Below are positions 9,383 to 18,556 of a DNA stretch of 58,477 nucleotides, one piece after another. The stretch is from Thermincola ferriacetica (GTDB lineage Bacteria; Bacillota; Thermincolia; Thermincolales; Thermincolaceae). The translations under genes were made by a program, and so were the position numbers. Position 1 is the stretch's first letter; the number at the start of each line of letters is the position of its first letter. Where the stretch lies: the NCBI RefSeq assembly GCF_001263415.1, contig NZ_LGTE01000020.1:1-58477 (forward strand). The letters run 5' to 3'. The notes under the pieces are model-generated. The model saw nothing but the letters and a program-made list of their open reading frames with translations. It ran no database searches and had not been told where the DNA came from.

Positions 9383-11137
9383 ATGGAAAGTAGAGAACGG
9401 CATCAACGAATGACCCTGGAACATTATTTATCATATTATTTTTCACAGAACAAAGGAGTACGGCTTGGTGAAACAACAGTTGTCAGCAACAAAGTTCATT
9501 CCAACCACCCTGCTACTCCAGGGCACATCAAGATATATATCGACCAAGATGCCGGGCAGACTTACCTGGGACGTGAAGAAGCAAACCAGATCCTGCACAT
9601 CGACGTTTTTCATGAACCGGCCCGCCTTGACCCCGTATATGTAGCCCGCAGAATTTGGGGCGCTCTGGAAACTTACTTTAACCAATTGCGGGATGAAAGA
9701 CGTTCTGAATTAACCAAAGATGAGTGCAGGCAAATCGTCAAAGAACTTTCCGAAAAAATCCACGTCAAGACTGCCGGCGGCCAAGGCACTGTTTTCCAAC
9801 TGGCCAGCAGAAAAGGGGAAATCTCGACCTCAAAAAATATAATTCAAAACCACGTCCACGTGCTTGCGGAATTAGAATGTAAATATTACGACAGCCTTAT
9901 ATTTATGGTAGATGCCATTGAAGCAGCCATTATCAACCAAGGCTTTGAAATTCGCCGGGTGGAAGCCCTGGACCACTGTAAAAAAGAAATTGTCACCGAA
10001 AAGGGAACGGGCGTAGGGGTAAGCTTACCGGGTTTTAACTCGCCGGAAGCAAAGGCCCATATAGCCCAACAAAACAGGCTGCAAATTATCCTGGACCTCG
10101 CCTCTGCTTTCGGCACCATTGAAGAAGCGAAAAACTTTTTGGAGTCCCTGACTGCTACCGGGAATATTTTCCTTGGTTCCTTCGCCAAAAAGCACGGGGA
10201 CGGCGATTTAAAACAAACCCTCCTGGACTTGTGCAACCATAACCTTGTCAAAAAAGGCAGATTCACCCATACCCTTACTGACGAAGGAAAAGAACTCCTG
10301 GAATTCATAAAATATCATCAAAAAGAACTGGAAGCCCAGGTCAGGAAATCCATCAGAAAGTACCAGATTGTTCGCCACAACTACCAAACTTATCATAACT
10401 CGGAACTCAAATCCCGTAAAAGCCAGCTAACCGACGAAAGAAGAGTTGTCGGCTTAGACAGCCACGCCTGGCTGGGCGAACTGGCCATTCCGGAAACAGT
10501 AGTAGCAGCCACTGCCCGCAGTTTTCTGCAAGGACAGAGACATATGTCCATTAAACGAGAAGACATCAAGCAGTATGGGCGAAAATCTTTTGCTCCCATT
10601 GATACCTGTCTGGCCATAGACTGCAGCGGCAGTATGGTTGGCGAAAAAATAAGGGCTGTAGCTTACCTGGCCCAGCATTTTCTCCTGACTTCCAGGGAAA
10701 AAGTTAGCGTGGTAACCTTTCAGGAAACAAGTTCGAAGGTAGTCATTCCTTTTACCAAAAGTTACCAAAAACTAGTAGAGGGTTTGCGGTCTATCCAACC
10801 CGAAGGTATGACTCCTCTAGCCAAAGGTATTCTGGAAGCAGTAGAACTGGTCAAGAAAAAACGGGCCAGGAACCCTTTGCTGGTGTTAATCACCGATGGT
10901 ATTCCCAACTACCCGCTATGGACTACCGATGCCCAGGCTGATGCCTTAAAAGCAGCGGAAATGATCGCCCAAAATAAGATTCGCCTGGTTTGCATTGGTG
11001 TGCTGCCGAACGAATCTTTCTTGAAGGAACTTGCCAAAATCGGCAAGGGCAACCTGTATATCGTCGATGAACTGGATAAAAACAGCCTTCTTGACGTAGT
11101 AACCCAGGAATGGCAGAGATATAAATATAGTAAATGA
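9383..11137 (+). CDS. VWA-domain protein, ChlD/CoxE-like partner of the AAA+ ATPase
   Basis: A 584-residue soluble protein. The N-terminal 400 residues are largely helical and unrecognised. The C-terminal von Willebrand A domain has a complete MIDAS: DCSGSM (D413, S415, S417), the threonine in GMTPLAKG and the aspartate in LITDGIPN. This layout is that of the D subunit in Mg/Co-chelatases and MoxR-VWA chaperone pairs, where the MIDAS contacts the ATPase ring or a client. GGGGGTCTG-type spacing and the 14-base gap after the ATPase show an operon. It ends at a strong bidirectional terminator. Confidence 0.85.
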   Translation: MESRERHQRMTLEHYLSYYFSQNKGVRLGETTVVSNKVHSNHPATPGHIKIYIDQDAGQTYLGREEANQILHIDVFHEPARLDPVYVARRIWGALETYFNQLRDERRSELTKDECRQIVKELSEKIHVKTAGGQGTVFQLASRKGEISTSKNIIQNHVHVLAELECKYYDSLIFMVDAIEAAIINQGFEIRRVEALDHCKKEIVTEKGTGVGVSLPGFNSPEAKAHIAQQNRLQIILDLASAFGTIEEAKNFLESLTATGNIFLGSFAKKHGDGDLKQTLLDLCNHNLVKKGRFTHTLTDEGKELLEFIKYHQKELEAQVRKSIRKYQIVRHNYQTYHNSELKSRKSQLTDERRVVGLDSHAWLGELAIPETVVAATARSFLQGQRHMSIKREDIKQYGRKSFAPIDTCLAIDCSGSMVGEKIRAVAYLAQHFLLTSREKVSVVTFQETSSKVVIPFTKSYQKLVEGLRSIQPEGMTPLAKGILEAVELVKKKRARNPLLVLITDGIPNYPLWTTDAQADALKAAEMIAQNKIRLVCIGVLPNESFLKELAKIGKGNLYIVDELDKNSLLDVVTQEWQRYKYSK

Positions 11138-11145
11138 AGTATATC

Positions 11146-11190
11146 AAAACCCTCTATCTTTCAAAAGGCTTTGAGATAGAGGGTTTTTTT
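11146..11190. terminator. Bidirectional terminator between the VWA gene and bioY
   Basis: AACCCTCTATCT (11148-11159) and AGATAGAGGGTT (11174-11185) form a perfect 12-base-pair stem. Seven T residues follow on the plus strand and a four- to five-base T run follows on the minus strand. It serves the two convergent genes. Confidence 0.9.
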
Positions 11191-11195
11191 ATGAA

Positions 11196-11768
11196 TCAGC
11201 TTCTGGAAATGCGGGCCGTACGTACCTGTTCGGCAACCGGGCGTGCTATTAAGGCAGTCACAACAGCTTTGGCCAAATCAAACAATATAAAGGGCAAAAA
11301 ACCTATTTTTAAAGCCTGCATAACAGAAACGGCCTTACCCAGGTAGAAATTAAGAATTATATATAAATAAGGTATACCTATTATGTATATTACTACTATC
11401 CCTACAACAGAAGCCAAAAAATAGGACAAAAATGATTTTTGTTCCTTCCGTTCCAGGATTCGGCCTATAACATATGCTGCAGCAACAAAACCAGGTAAAA
11501 AACCAAAGGAAGGCTGTAAAATATAAGTTAGCCCACCATAAGGCGGTTTCGCAAAAACAGGGACCCCCACCAATCCCAACAGAATATAAACTATCATACT
11601 TAATGCGCCTAAGCGGGCCCCCAGCAACGAACCGGCAAGCATAACAACTAAAGGTAGCAGACTAAAGGGTACCACTGCCTCTCCACCGAACCGCAGTACC
11701 AAAGCCGCTGAAACGGCCAAAGCGGTAAACAGAGAAACAAAAGCCATGTCACGAATTGTTAGCCGCAT
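11196..11768 (-). CDS. bioY: Biotin transporter BioY (ECF S component)
   Basis: Membrane substrate-binding subunit for biotin uptake, working alone or with the shared ECF energising module. The 190-residue protein has about six hydrophobic segments. It carries BioY signatures: FTALAVSAALVLRF near the N-terminus, VPFSLLPLVVMLAGSLLGARLGALSM, and GLVGVPVFAKPPYGGLTYILQPSFGFLPGF. AAGGAGG precedes the ATG. A BirA-type operator overlaps its promoter, which independently supports biotin as the substrate. No ecfA or ecfT gene is nearby. Confidence 0.95.
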   Translation of the reverse strand: MRLTIRDMAFVSLFTALAVSAALVLRFGGEAVVPFSLLPLVVMLAGSLLGARLGALSMIVYILLGLVGVPVFAKPPYGGLTYILQPSFGFLPGFVAAAYVIGRILERKEQKSFLSYFLASVVGIVVIYIIGIPYLYIILNFYLGKAVSVMQALKIGFLPFILFDLAKAVVTALIARPVAEQVRTARISRS

Positions 11769-11800
11769 TTCTTGATTCCTCCTTATACTTAGTATATAGT

Positions 11801-11832
11801 TTGTTAACCTTGGGACATTATATGGTTAACAT
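11801..11832 (-). promoter_or_regulatory. BirA operator and promoter of bioY
   Basis: TTGTTAACC (11801-11809) and GGTTAACAT (11824-11832) form an inverted repeat with a 14-base spacer, matching the known BirA operator form of Firmicutes. A minus-strand TATAAT (11817-11822) lies between the arms, so bound BirA would block transcription of bioY when biotin is plentiful. Confidence 0.88.
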
Positions 11833-11850
11833 TTAATTGACAAAAAAACC

Positions 11851-12825
11851 TTACCTAGAAGCAAATGTTATTTCCCCCGCCACGACCCTTTTCAGCGACC
11901 CATCCCGGGTTCTTACTATCAATGCTCCGTCATCATCAAGGTCCACAGCAGTTCCTTCCAAAGCAACTCCGGGGGAGGTCACTTTTATTTTTTTATTTAA
12001 AGTAACGGAATACTTTTTCCATTCTTCCACCACTGCTGCATATTCTCCCATTTTAAAAGACAGGTATAACGCTTCCAATTCCTCCAGGAGCTTAGTTAAA
12101 AAGTCTTTCCTGCTCCATGATTTACCCGTTTCTATGTACAGGGATGTGGCGATGTTTTCAATTTCAGGAGGCAACTCAGCCCTGGAAGTGTTGACATTTA
12201 CCCCAATTCCCACAACAACGTAGTTAATGCGTTCCAGCTCAGCATTCATCTCCGTGAGTACCCCGGCTATTTTTTTTCCTTTTATAAACACGTCATTGGG
12301 CCATTTAATGCCGGGTTGAATGCCCGGATAGGAATCAAATGTTCTAGCCAAAGCCACAGCCGTTAACAGAGTAAGTTTGGGTGCATCCATAGGATTAATT
12401 TCAGGCCGTAGAATAACGGACATCCATATACCCCGTCCTTTTGGAGAACTCCAGGTCCTACCAAGACGACCTCTGCCGGTGGTCTGTTCCTCGGCCACTA
12501 TAACCAAACCTTCCGGCGCCCCGTTGGCAGCCAACTCTTTGCCTTTATCGTTGGTGGAACCAATAGTATCAAAATGAACAATCCTACTGCCGATGACCCT
12601 GGTCTTTAACCCGGCTGTTATTTCGCCGGGATATAACCTGTCAGGCACTGTAACCAAACGGTAGCCCACTTTGGACCTTGATTCGATGGTATAACCATCC
12701 TCCCGCAATGCCTGAATGTGTTTCCATACGGCTGTCCGGGATACCTGCAGCCGGCTACTGATCTCCTCGCCTGATAAAAAACTACGCTCGCTTTTTTTCA
12801 GCAGGTTTAAGATTTCGTCCTTCAT
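11851..12825 (-). CDS. birA: Bifunctional biotin ligase / biotin operon repressor
   Basis: Activates biotin to biotinyl-5'-AMP, transfers it to carboxylase carrier proteins and, as a dimer, represses biotin genes. The 324-residue protein has an N-terminal winged helix (about residues 1-65, GEEISSRLQVSRTAVWKHIQAL), so the repressor function is present. The catalytic core has TTGRGRLGRTWSS, IKWPNDVFIKGKKIAGVL and VVVGIGVNVN, and a C-terminal SH3-like cap. I prefer the ATG at 12825, which has GGGTG upstream; an in-frame ATG exists at 12837. Operators occur both before birA and before bioY. Confidence 0.95.
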   Translation of the reverse strand: MKDEILNLLKKSERSFLSGEEISSRLQVSRTAVWKHIQALREDGYTIESRSKVGYRLVTVPDRLYPGEITAGLKTRVIGSRIVHFDTIGSTNDKGKELAANGAPEGLVIVAEEQTTGRGRLGRTWSSPKGRGIWMSVILRPEINPMDAPKLTLLTAVALARTFDSYPGIQPGIKWPNDVFIKGKKIAGVLTEMNAELERINYVVVGIGVNVNTSRAELPPEIENIATSLYIETGKSWSRKDFLTKLLEELEALYLSFKMGEYAAVVEEWKKYSVTLNKKIKVTSPGVALEGTAVDLDDDGALIVRTRDGSLKRVVAGEITFASR

Positions 12826-12860
12826 GGTTTCACCCATTTCGGCAAAAACTTGACGTTACC

Positions 12861-12889
12861 ATTTTATCCCCTGAAAAAGCAAATGTCAA
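12861..12889 (-). promoter_or_regulatory. Sigma-A promoter of birA
   Basis: On the minus strand TTGACA (12884-12889) and TAAAAT (12861-12866) are separated by exactly 17 bases. The -35 lies inside one arm of the BirA-type operator, so repressor binding would directly occlude it. Confidence 0.82.
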
Positions 12890-12916
12890 CCCAAACAAAA
12901 CTATAGGTTGACATTT
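12881..12916. promoter_or_regulatory. BirA-type operator controlling birA
   Basis: AAATGTCAACC (12881-12891) and GGTTGACATTT (12906-12916) are perfect 11-base arms with a 14-base spacer, the same spacing as the bioY operator. Each half-site differs from the bioY form by one base in the core (TGTCAACC versus TGTTAACC), which also creates the TTGACA -35 of the birA promoter. Autoregulation of birA is inferred. Confidence 0.75.
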
Positions 12917-12975
12917 ATACTGTATACATGTTTTTAACTCATTTTCATCTCCAAGTAAAAAATTTCCCGTTCTTT

Positions 12976-13830
12976 CTATTTTCTGGTTTTTATCCCGCCG
13001 ACATCCAAACTGATGTCCAGAGCTTTAACTGAATGAGTCAGGGCGCCCATGGAAATAATATCTACCCCCAGCTCAGCCAGTTTCGGAACCTTATCTTCAG
13101 ACAAACCGCCCGACACTTCCACCAGGGCTTGCCCGTTAATCATAACCAGGGCTTGCTTGACAGTTTCAATATCCATATTATCCAACATAATAATATCCGC
13201 GCCGGCTTCCAGAGCCTCTTTAACACCTGCAAGGGTTTCTACTTCCACTTCAATTTTTATTGTATGAGGGGCGTAGGCGCGAGCCATCTCCACCGCTTCT
13301 TTGATTCCTCCGGCAACTTTTATGTGGTTGTCTTTTATCAGTACACCGTCATATAGCCCAAAACGGTGATTTTTTCCACCCCCGATATATACCGCGTACT
13401 TTTCCAACGCCCTAAGGCCAGGGGTGGTTTTCCGCGTATCAACAACTGCGGTCCCGGAATCAGACAAAAGACCGGCTATTCTCCGGGTCTTGGTGGCAAT
13501 TCCTGACATCCGCTGTAGAAAATTTAACGCCACTCTTTCCCCGGTTAAAATAACTCTGGCCGGTCCATATAATTCTGCCAGTATATCTCCGGCTTGCAAA
13601 ATGTCTCCATCCTGTTTTATCCTTTTGAAGTCTACTTCGCTGCTTAGCAAGGAAAAAACCCGCTCCGCTATAAAAATGCCGGCCAAAACACCGTCTTCCT
13701 TAGTATGAATAAAGGCTTTCGTGAAATGGTCCCGGGGGACAATAGCATCTGTTGTAATATCTCCCGTTCCTATATCCTCTTGCAGAGCCCGGCGAATTAT
13801 CTCGTCAACAATAAAAGTATTGAGCTCCAT
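12976..13830 (-). CDS. nadC: Nicotinate-nucleotide pyrophosphorylase (carboxylating)
   Basis: Converts quinolinate and PRPP to nicotinate mononucleotide, the last step of the de novo NAD branch. The 284-residue protein has the QPRTase blocks LNFLQRMSGIATKTRR, VVDTRKTTPGLRALEKYAVYIGGGKNHRFGLYDGVLIKDNHI, IEVEVE and IMLDNM. The ATG at 13830 is preceded by GAAGGGG; earlier in-frame starts lie within nadB. It follows nadB by 19 bases in a nadA-nadB-nadC operon. Confidence 0.97.
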   Translation of the reverse strand: MELNTFIVDEIIRRALQEDIGTGDITTDAIVPRDHFTKAFIHTKEDGVLAGIFIAERVFSLLSSEVDFKRIKQDGDILQAGDILAELYGPARVILTGERVALNFLQRMSGIATKTRRIAGLLSDSGTAVVDTRKTTPGLRALEKYAVYIGGGKNHRFGLYDGVLIKDNHIKVAGGIKEAVEMARAYAPHTIKIEVEVETLAGVKEALEAGADIIMLDNMDIETVKQALVMINGQALVEVSGGLSEDKVPKLAELGVDIISMGALTHSVKALDISLDVGGIKTRK

Positions 13831-13849
13831 AAAAATACCCCTTCTTTGG

Positions 13850-15442
13850 CTATAAATCTTCTTTGCAAAGGTCAATATGCCGCTTCCAATGTTCATCGTC
13901 AGGGCAGGGATAATCTTCGCGAAAATGGCCTCCCCTGCTCTCCTTTCGCTGTAAAGCTGCATTGGCAATCAGTTTGCCTAAAACGAGCATGTTGACAACA
14001 GGTACATAGCAAATGTCTTTAATCTGCTGCTCCAGTATATGTTCACTTTTTTCAAACCAATCTAACGCCTGCCTCAGACCACTTTCGTTCCTGATGATCC
14101 CGACGTTGTCCCACATTACTTCCCTGATTTGTTGGCGCAGCCATTCGTAATCTATTGTTACATCCCCCGGCTTAAGCCGGTCAAAAACCACGTCGACCTT
14201 ATTAGGTATAGGCTTATTTAAAACGCGAATTATATGCTCAGCAATCCGGGCACCAAAAACCAAACCGTCCAGTAATGAATTGCTGGCCAGCCGGTTAGCG
14301 CCGTGAACCCCCTCGCAGGCAACTTCCCCGCAGGCATACAGCCCGTGGATATTAGTCTCGCCATTCAGGTTGGTTTTCACCCCACCCATCATGTAATGGG
14401 CGGCAGGGGCAACGGGAATCATTTCCCGGGCAATATCTATGCCATATAACCCGCAGGTTTTTGCAATATTCGGGAAACGTTTCTTCACTTTTTCCGCGTC
14501 TATCGGGGATAGATCAAGAAATACGTTGTTGCTGCCGGTCCGCACCATTTCACTGGTAATAGCTCGGGCCACTATATCCCTGGACGCGAGTTCAGCGTTA
14601 GGGTGATAATTAGGCATAAACCTTTCGCCATGGATATTCCTAAGTATGGCTCCTTCGCCTCGTACCGCTTCTGATATTAAAAATCGGGGAGCACCCGGCA
14701 ATAAAAGGGCCGTGGGGTGAAACTGGATAAATTCCATATCCGTCACTACGGCTCCCGCCCGATAAGCGATAGAAACACCGTCTCCCGTGGCCACTTCCGG
14801 GTTGGTGGTATGTTTGAAAATTTGGCCGGCCCCACCGGTAGCCAAAACTACCGCCCGGGCGTATATGATTTCAAGAGATTCCTCTTTTTCACTCCAAACC
14901 AAAGCGCCAAGACATTCCCCGCCAACAGTGATCAGGTCAATGACGCTATGGTCTTCTAACAGCGTTATCCTGGTGTTTTCCTCTGCTTTTCTGTTCAGGG
15001 TGCGTTGAATTTCTTCACCTGTGGAGTCACCGGCATGTAAAATTCGCCTGCGGCTATGGGCTGCTTCCCTGGTAAAGGCCAGTTCTTTCCCGTGCCTGTC
15101 GAAGTTAGCCCCCATTTCAATTAATTCACGGACCCGGTCAGGGCCTTCAGTAACCAGAATTTCTACGGCTTCTTCGTTGCATAACCCTGCTCCGGCTTCC
15201 AGGGTATCCATTCTATGCAATGCGGGAGAATCAGCATCATGAATGGCCGCGGCTATACCGCCCTGAGCTAATTCCGTGTTGCTGTCCCCGCGCTTTTTTT
15301 TCGTTACGACTGTAACAGCCATTTTTTTACTGGCCCTGATGGCAGTATACAGTCCGGCAATACCGCTGCCAATCACAAGGCATTCCGTAAATTGGCAGGG
15401 AAGTTCCCGCGAATCAAAATTTACAATATACCTGGGAATCAA
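13850..15442 (-). CDS. nadB: L-aspartate oxidase
   Basis: FAD enzyme oxidising L-aspartate to iminoaspartate for quinolinate synthesis, in the cytosol. The 530-residue protein starts its FAD fold with CLVIGSGIAGLYTAIRA and has NTELAQGGIAAA, RRILHAGD, ATGGAGQIF, FIQFHPTAL, the succinate-dehydrogenase-like ISEAVRGEGA, and MGGVKTNLNGETNIHGLYACGE. The helical C-terminal domain ends with HFREDYP. The start is a TTG with GGAGG nine bases upstream. It lies between nadA and nadC. Confidence 0.97.
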   Translation of the reverse strand: MIPRYIVNFDSRELPCQFTECLVIGSGIAGLYTAIRASKKMAVTVVTKKKRGDSNTELAQGGIAAAIHDADSPALHRMDTLEAGAGLCNEEAVEILVTEGPDRVRELIEMGANFDRHGKELAFTREAAHSRRRILHAGDSTGEEIQRTLNRKAEENTRITLLEDHSVIDLITVGGECLGALVWSEKEESLEIIYARAVVLATGGAGQIFKHTTNPEVATGDGVSIAYRAGAVVTDMEFIQFHPTALLLPGAPRFLISEAVRGEGAILRNIHGERFMPNYHPNAELASRDIVARAITSEMVRTGSNNVFLDLSPIDAEKVKKRFPNIAKTCGLYGIDIAREMIPVAPAAHYMMGGVKTNLNGETNIHGLYACGEVACEGVHGANRLASNSLLDGLVFGARIAEHIIRVLNKPIPNKVDVVFDRLKPGDVTIDYEWLRQQIREVMWDNVGIIRNESGLRQALDWFEKSEHILEQQIKDICYVPVVNMLVLGKLIANAALQRKESRGGHFREDYPCPDDEHWKRHIDLCKEDL

Positions 15443-15470
15443 AATTATTTCCTCCCAACTTTAGCGCTGA

Positions 15471-16394
15471 TTATTTTATTTCCAACATCCTGTCCAACGC
15501 GCGAATGGCTTTCGTTCTAATCTCTTCATCAACAGTAATCCTGGGTATTTCCGTCTCCAAAGCCCATTTCACTTTTTGCAAGCTGGTCAGTTTCATATTA
15601 GGGCAAATCAGTTTCTCGGAAGCTAAATAAAACTTTTTATCCGGGCATTCTTTGCGCAGTTGATGCATAATTCCAATTTCCGTAGCAATGATAAACTCTT
15701 CCTGAGGATTTTCTTTAGCATATTTAATCATCCCTGAAGTACTGAAAACCCCATCAGCCTTGGCCACCACTTCCGGCTTACACTCGGGATGCACAAGTAC
15801 TTCTGCTGCCGGGTGTTCTTGCTTGGCTTTTTCAATATCTGCCTCAGTTAAACGGTCATGCGTATTGCAGTAACCTTCCCATAAAATTACCTTCCGGTTG
15901 GCCTTTAACCCGACATAATGACCTAAGTTGCGGTCAGGCACAAACAATATGGGCTTATCTGCGGGAACAGATTGGACAACCTTCACGGCATTGGCTGAAG
16001 TACAGCAAATATCGCTTTCTGCTTTGACCTCGGCAGAGGAATTCACATAGCATACTACAACAGCATCCGGGTGCTCCTCTTTCTTCTTGCGCAATGCCTC
16101 AGCCGTGACCATATCCGCCATTGGGCATCCGGCATTGGGGTCGGGCAGCAGAACCGTTTTATCAGGCGATAGGATATAAGCGCTTTCTGCCATAAAATGA
16201 ACACCGCAAAAGACAATAATATCAGCATTGGTCCCGGCCGCCTGCTGAGCCAACCCCAGGGAATCACCCACAAAGTCGGCTATATCCTGAACTTCCGGCC
16301 TTTGATAAAGGTGGGCCAAAATTACAGCATTCTTTTTTTCTTTCAATTCTAAAATTTCCTGTGACAACTTTTGAACATACTGTGACATATCCAC
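15471..16394 (-). CDS. nadA: Quinolinate synthase A
   Basis: Condenses iminoaspartate with dihydroxyacetone phosphate to quinolinate using an oxygen-sensitive [4Fe-4S] cluster. The 307-residue protein shows the three ligand cysteines in [20 protein letters not shown] and [11 protein letters not shown], together with [20 protein letters not shown] and HPEC. The start is a GTG at 16394 with AAGGAG nine bases upstream. It is the first gene of the nad operon, behind its own promoter. Confidence 0.97.
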   Translation of the reverse strand: MDMSQYVQKLSQEILELKEKKNAVILAHLYQRPEVQDIADFVGDSLGLAQQAAGTNADIIVFCGVHFMAESAYILSPDKTVLLPDPNAGCPMADMVTAEALRKKKEEHPDAVVVCYVNSSAEVKAESDICCTSANAVKVVQSVPADKPILFVPDRNLGHYVGLKANRKVILWEGYCNTHDRLTEADIEKAKQEHPAAEVLVHPECKPEVVAKADGVFSTSGMIKYAKENPQEEFIIATEIGIMHQLRKECPDKKFYLASEKLICPNMKLTSLQKVKWALETEIPRITVDEEIRTKAIRALDRMLEIK

Positions 16395-16439
16395 TTGAAT
16401 CAGCTCCTTATTTTCCTGTAACTTTACCGGGTTATCCTC

Positions 16440-16469
16440 ATTCTATCTATATTTAAATAAACTTGTCAA
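16440..16469 (-). promoter_or_regulatory. Sigma-A promoter of nadABC
   Basis: On the minus strand TTGACA (16464-16469) and TAGAAT (16440-16445) are separated by 18 bases. Transcription would begin about 40 bases before the nadA start. No clear NAD-repressor operator was recognised. Confidence 0.7.
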
Positions 16470-16475
16470 TAGATT

Positions 16476-16859
16476 CTAACCAATCCTGCCTGCTTCTTCA
16501 CAGTTATGAATCTCATTAACCCGGTTGTTATCATCCAAAAAAATAATTTTGGGCCGATAACTCCTGGCTTCTTTGTCCTCCAGCAAAGCGTACGAAATAA
16601 TGATAACCTTGTCCCCCGGCTGAACTAACCTTGCCGCCGCCCCGTTCAGGCAGATAACCCCTGATTTGCGAGGACCTTCAATTACATAAGTTTCAAACCG
16701 GGCTCCATTATTATTATTTACCACCTGCACTTTTTCATTGGGGAGAATATCTGCGTTCTCCATCAAGTCCTTATCAATGGTGATACTGCCAATATAATTT
16801 AAATTGGCTTCTGTTACAGTGGCCCGATGGAGCTTGGATTTCATCATCATCCGAAACAT
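16476..16859 (-). CDS. panD: Aspartate 1-decarboxylase precursor
   Basis: Makes beta-alanine for pantothenate. The 127-residue proenzyme begins [21 protein letters not shown] and contains YIGSITID, where self-cleavage between the glycine and serine generates the pyruvoyl group. LNGAAARL and IISYALL, typical of the family, follow. It begins four bases after panC and ends the panG-panB-panC-panD operon. Confidence 0.97.
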   Translation of the reverse strand: MFRMMMKSKLHRATVTEANLNYIGSITIDKDLMENADILPNEKVQVVNNNNGARFETYVIEGPRKSGVICLNGAAARLVQPGDKVIIISYALLEDKEARSYRPKIIFLDDNNRVNEIHNCEEAGRIG

Positions 16860-16862
16860 CGC

Positions 16863-17708
16863 TTACACCTCCAGCATAAAGTTGTCAATCAGCCGGGTAT
16901 TTCCGATATAGACAGCCAGAGCAATAAGTATCTCACCCTTTAATTCCTCAATATCACGCAAGTCCGGAATACTCAAGATATCCACATAGTCTATCCTGGC
17001 CAAAGGCTCAGCTTTAATCAGCGCCTCCATCGCCGCTATAACCCTGGATTTTTGTCTCTCTCCCGCCCGAATCATGTCCCTGGCCTTCTGCAAGCTTTTA
17101 TACAATACCAGAGCAGCCTGGCGTTCCTCTTTATTCAGGTACGTATTGCGCGAGCTCATGGCCAACCCGTCTGCTTCACGCACCGTCTCTACCGTTTTAA
17201 CAGTCAGATTCATGTTCAGGTCAGCAACCATCTTTTTGATTACCAGAACCTGCTGGGCATCTTTTTGTCCAAAATAAGCAATATCCGGCTGAACAATGTT
17301 AAATAATTTAGTAACTACGGTGGTAACTCCGCGAAAATGGCCCGGTCGGGATAAGCCACAGAGTTTCTCCGTCAGGCCTTCTACCTCTAGAAAAGTAGCG
17401 TACCCGGAAGGATACATTTCTGCCGCAGTAGGAGCAAAAACAGCATCAACGCCAACCGACGCGGCCAGTTCACAATCCCTTGTAAGGTCCCTTGGGTATT
17501 TATCATAATCTTCATTCACACCAAATTGGATAGGGTTTACAAAAATACTGATTATCACCGTGTCACATTCCCGTCTGGCGACCTTCATCAGTTGCAGGTG
17601 CCCCTCATGCAGGTATCCCATAGTCGGCACAAAACCCACCGATCTTCCGGCGGTTTTAACCTCTTTAATATAAGCCTTCGCCTCTTCAATCGTTTTCAGC
17701 AACCGCAT
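16863..17708 (-). CDS. panC: Pantothenate synthetase
   Basis: Ligates pantoate and beta-alanine with ATP. The 281-residue protein has the HIGH-type motif in VPTMGYLHEGHLQL, then SIFVNPIQFGVNEDYDKYPR, YFGQKDAQQ and the KMSKS-like GLAMSSRNTYL. The end ALAVYIGNTRLIDN is characteristic. It starts 11 bases after panB. Confidence 0.97.
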   Translation of the reverse strand: MRLLKTIEEAKAYIKEVKTAGRSVGFVPTMGYLHEGHLQLMKVARRECDTVIISIFVNPIQFGVNEDYDKYPRDLTRDCELAASVGVDAVFAPTAAEMYPSGYATFLEVEGLTEKLCGLSRPGHFRGVTTVVTKLFNIVQPDIAYFGQKDAQQVLVIKKMVADLNMNLTVKTVETVREADGLAMSSRNTYLNKEERQAALVLYKSLQKARDMIRAGERQKSRVIAAMEALIKAEPLARIDYVDILSIPDLRDIEELKGEILIALAVYIGNTRLIDNFMLEV

Positions 17709-17719
17709 GTTGAACTCCT

Positions 17720-18556
17720 CTACGATAATTTATTTAATTCTTCCGCTGCCATCTGGAAACTATGTTCTTCGGCCGGGAATACTCCCGTTTCTACTTCCTT
17801 TTTGTATCTGGCCACCGCGTCAACAATAATAGGTTTTAAAGAAGCATACTGTTTAGCCATTTTGGGCACAAAATCAGAATACAGGCCAAGTATATCATGG
17901 CTGACTAAAACCTGCCCGTCACAATCTTTACCTGCACCAATCCCAATGGTCGGTATATCCAGCCGCTCAGTAACCATTTTGGCCAGGGGAGCAGGCACAC
18001 ACTCGAGAACAATGGCAAACACTCCGGCATCCTGTAATGCCAAAGCATTGTTGATTATCGCTCTGGCAGCGGCCTCGTCCTTTCCCTGCACCCGGTAACC
18101 GCCTAATTGGTTAATTGACTGCGGCGTAAGACCTAAGTGGCCCATTACAGGTATGCCTGCTGCAATAATTGCTTTCACGGTATCGGCAACTTCTCTGCCA
18201 CCCTCAAGCTTGACCGCATTTGCTCCGGCTTCCTGCAAAAACCGACCGGCATTCCGTACGCTTTCACCCACGGAAACATGGTAAGACATAAAGGGCATGT
18301 CCGCCACAACCATGGCATTTGTAGTACCCCTGGAAACTGCCTTAACATGGTGCAACATGTCCTCCATGGTTACGGGTAGTGTCGATTCGTAACCCAATAC
18401 CACCATGCCCAGGGAATCTCCGACAAGAAGCACATCAATACCTACCTCATCAAATATTTTGGCAGCAGAATAATCGTACGCGGTTAACATTGTAATTTTC
18501 TCGCCTTTTTGTTTTTTCTGTTTTAAAGTTAAAGTTGTTACTTTTTTACCACTCAT
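17720..18556 (-). CDS. panB: 3-methyl-2-oxobutanoate hydroxymethyltransferase
   Basis: Forms ketopantoate from ketoisovalerate and methylene-tetrahydrofolate. The 278-residue TIM-barrel protein shows [64 protein letters not shown] and [14 protein letters not shown]. Its ATG overlaps the stop codon of the upstream gene by one base (TAATG), showing translational coupling to the putative ketopantoate reductase. Confidence 0.97.
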   Translation of the reverse strand: MSGKKVTTLTLKQKKQKGEKITMLTAYDYSAAKIFDEVGIDVLLVGDSLGMVVLGYESTLPVTMEDMLHHVKAVSRGTTNAMVVADMPFMSYHVSVGESVRNAGRFLQEAGANAVKLEGGREVADTVKAIIAAGIPVMGHLGLTPQSINQLGGYRVQGKDEAAARAIINNALALQDAGVFAIVLECVPAPLAKMVTERLDIPTIGIGAGKDCDGQVLVSHDILGLYSDFVPKMAKQYASLKPIIVDAVARYKKEVETGVFPAEEHSFQMAAEELNKLS

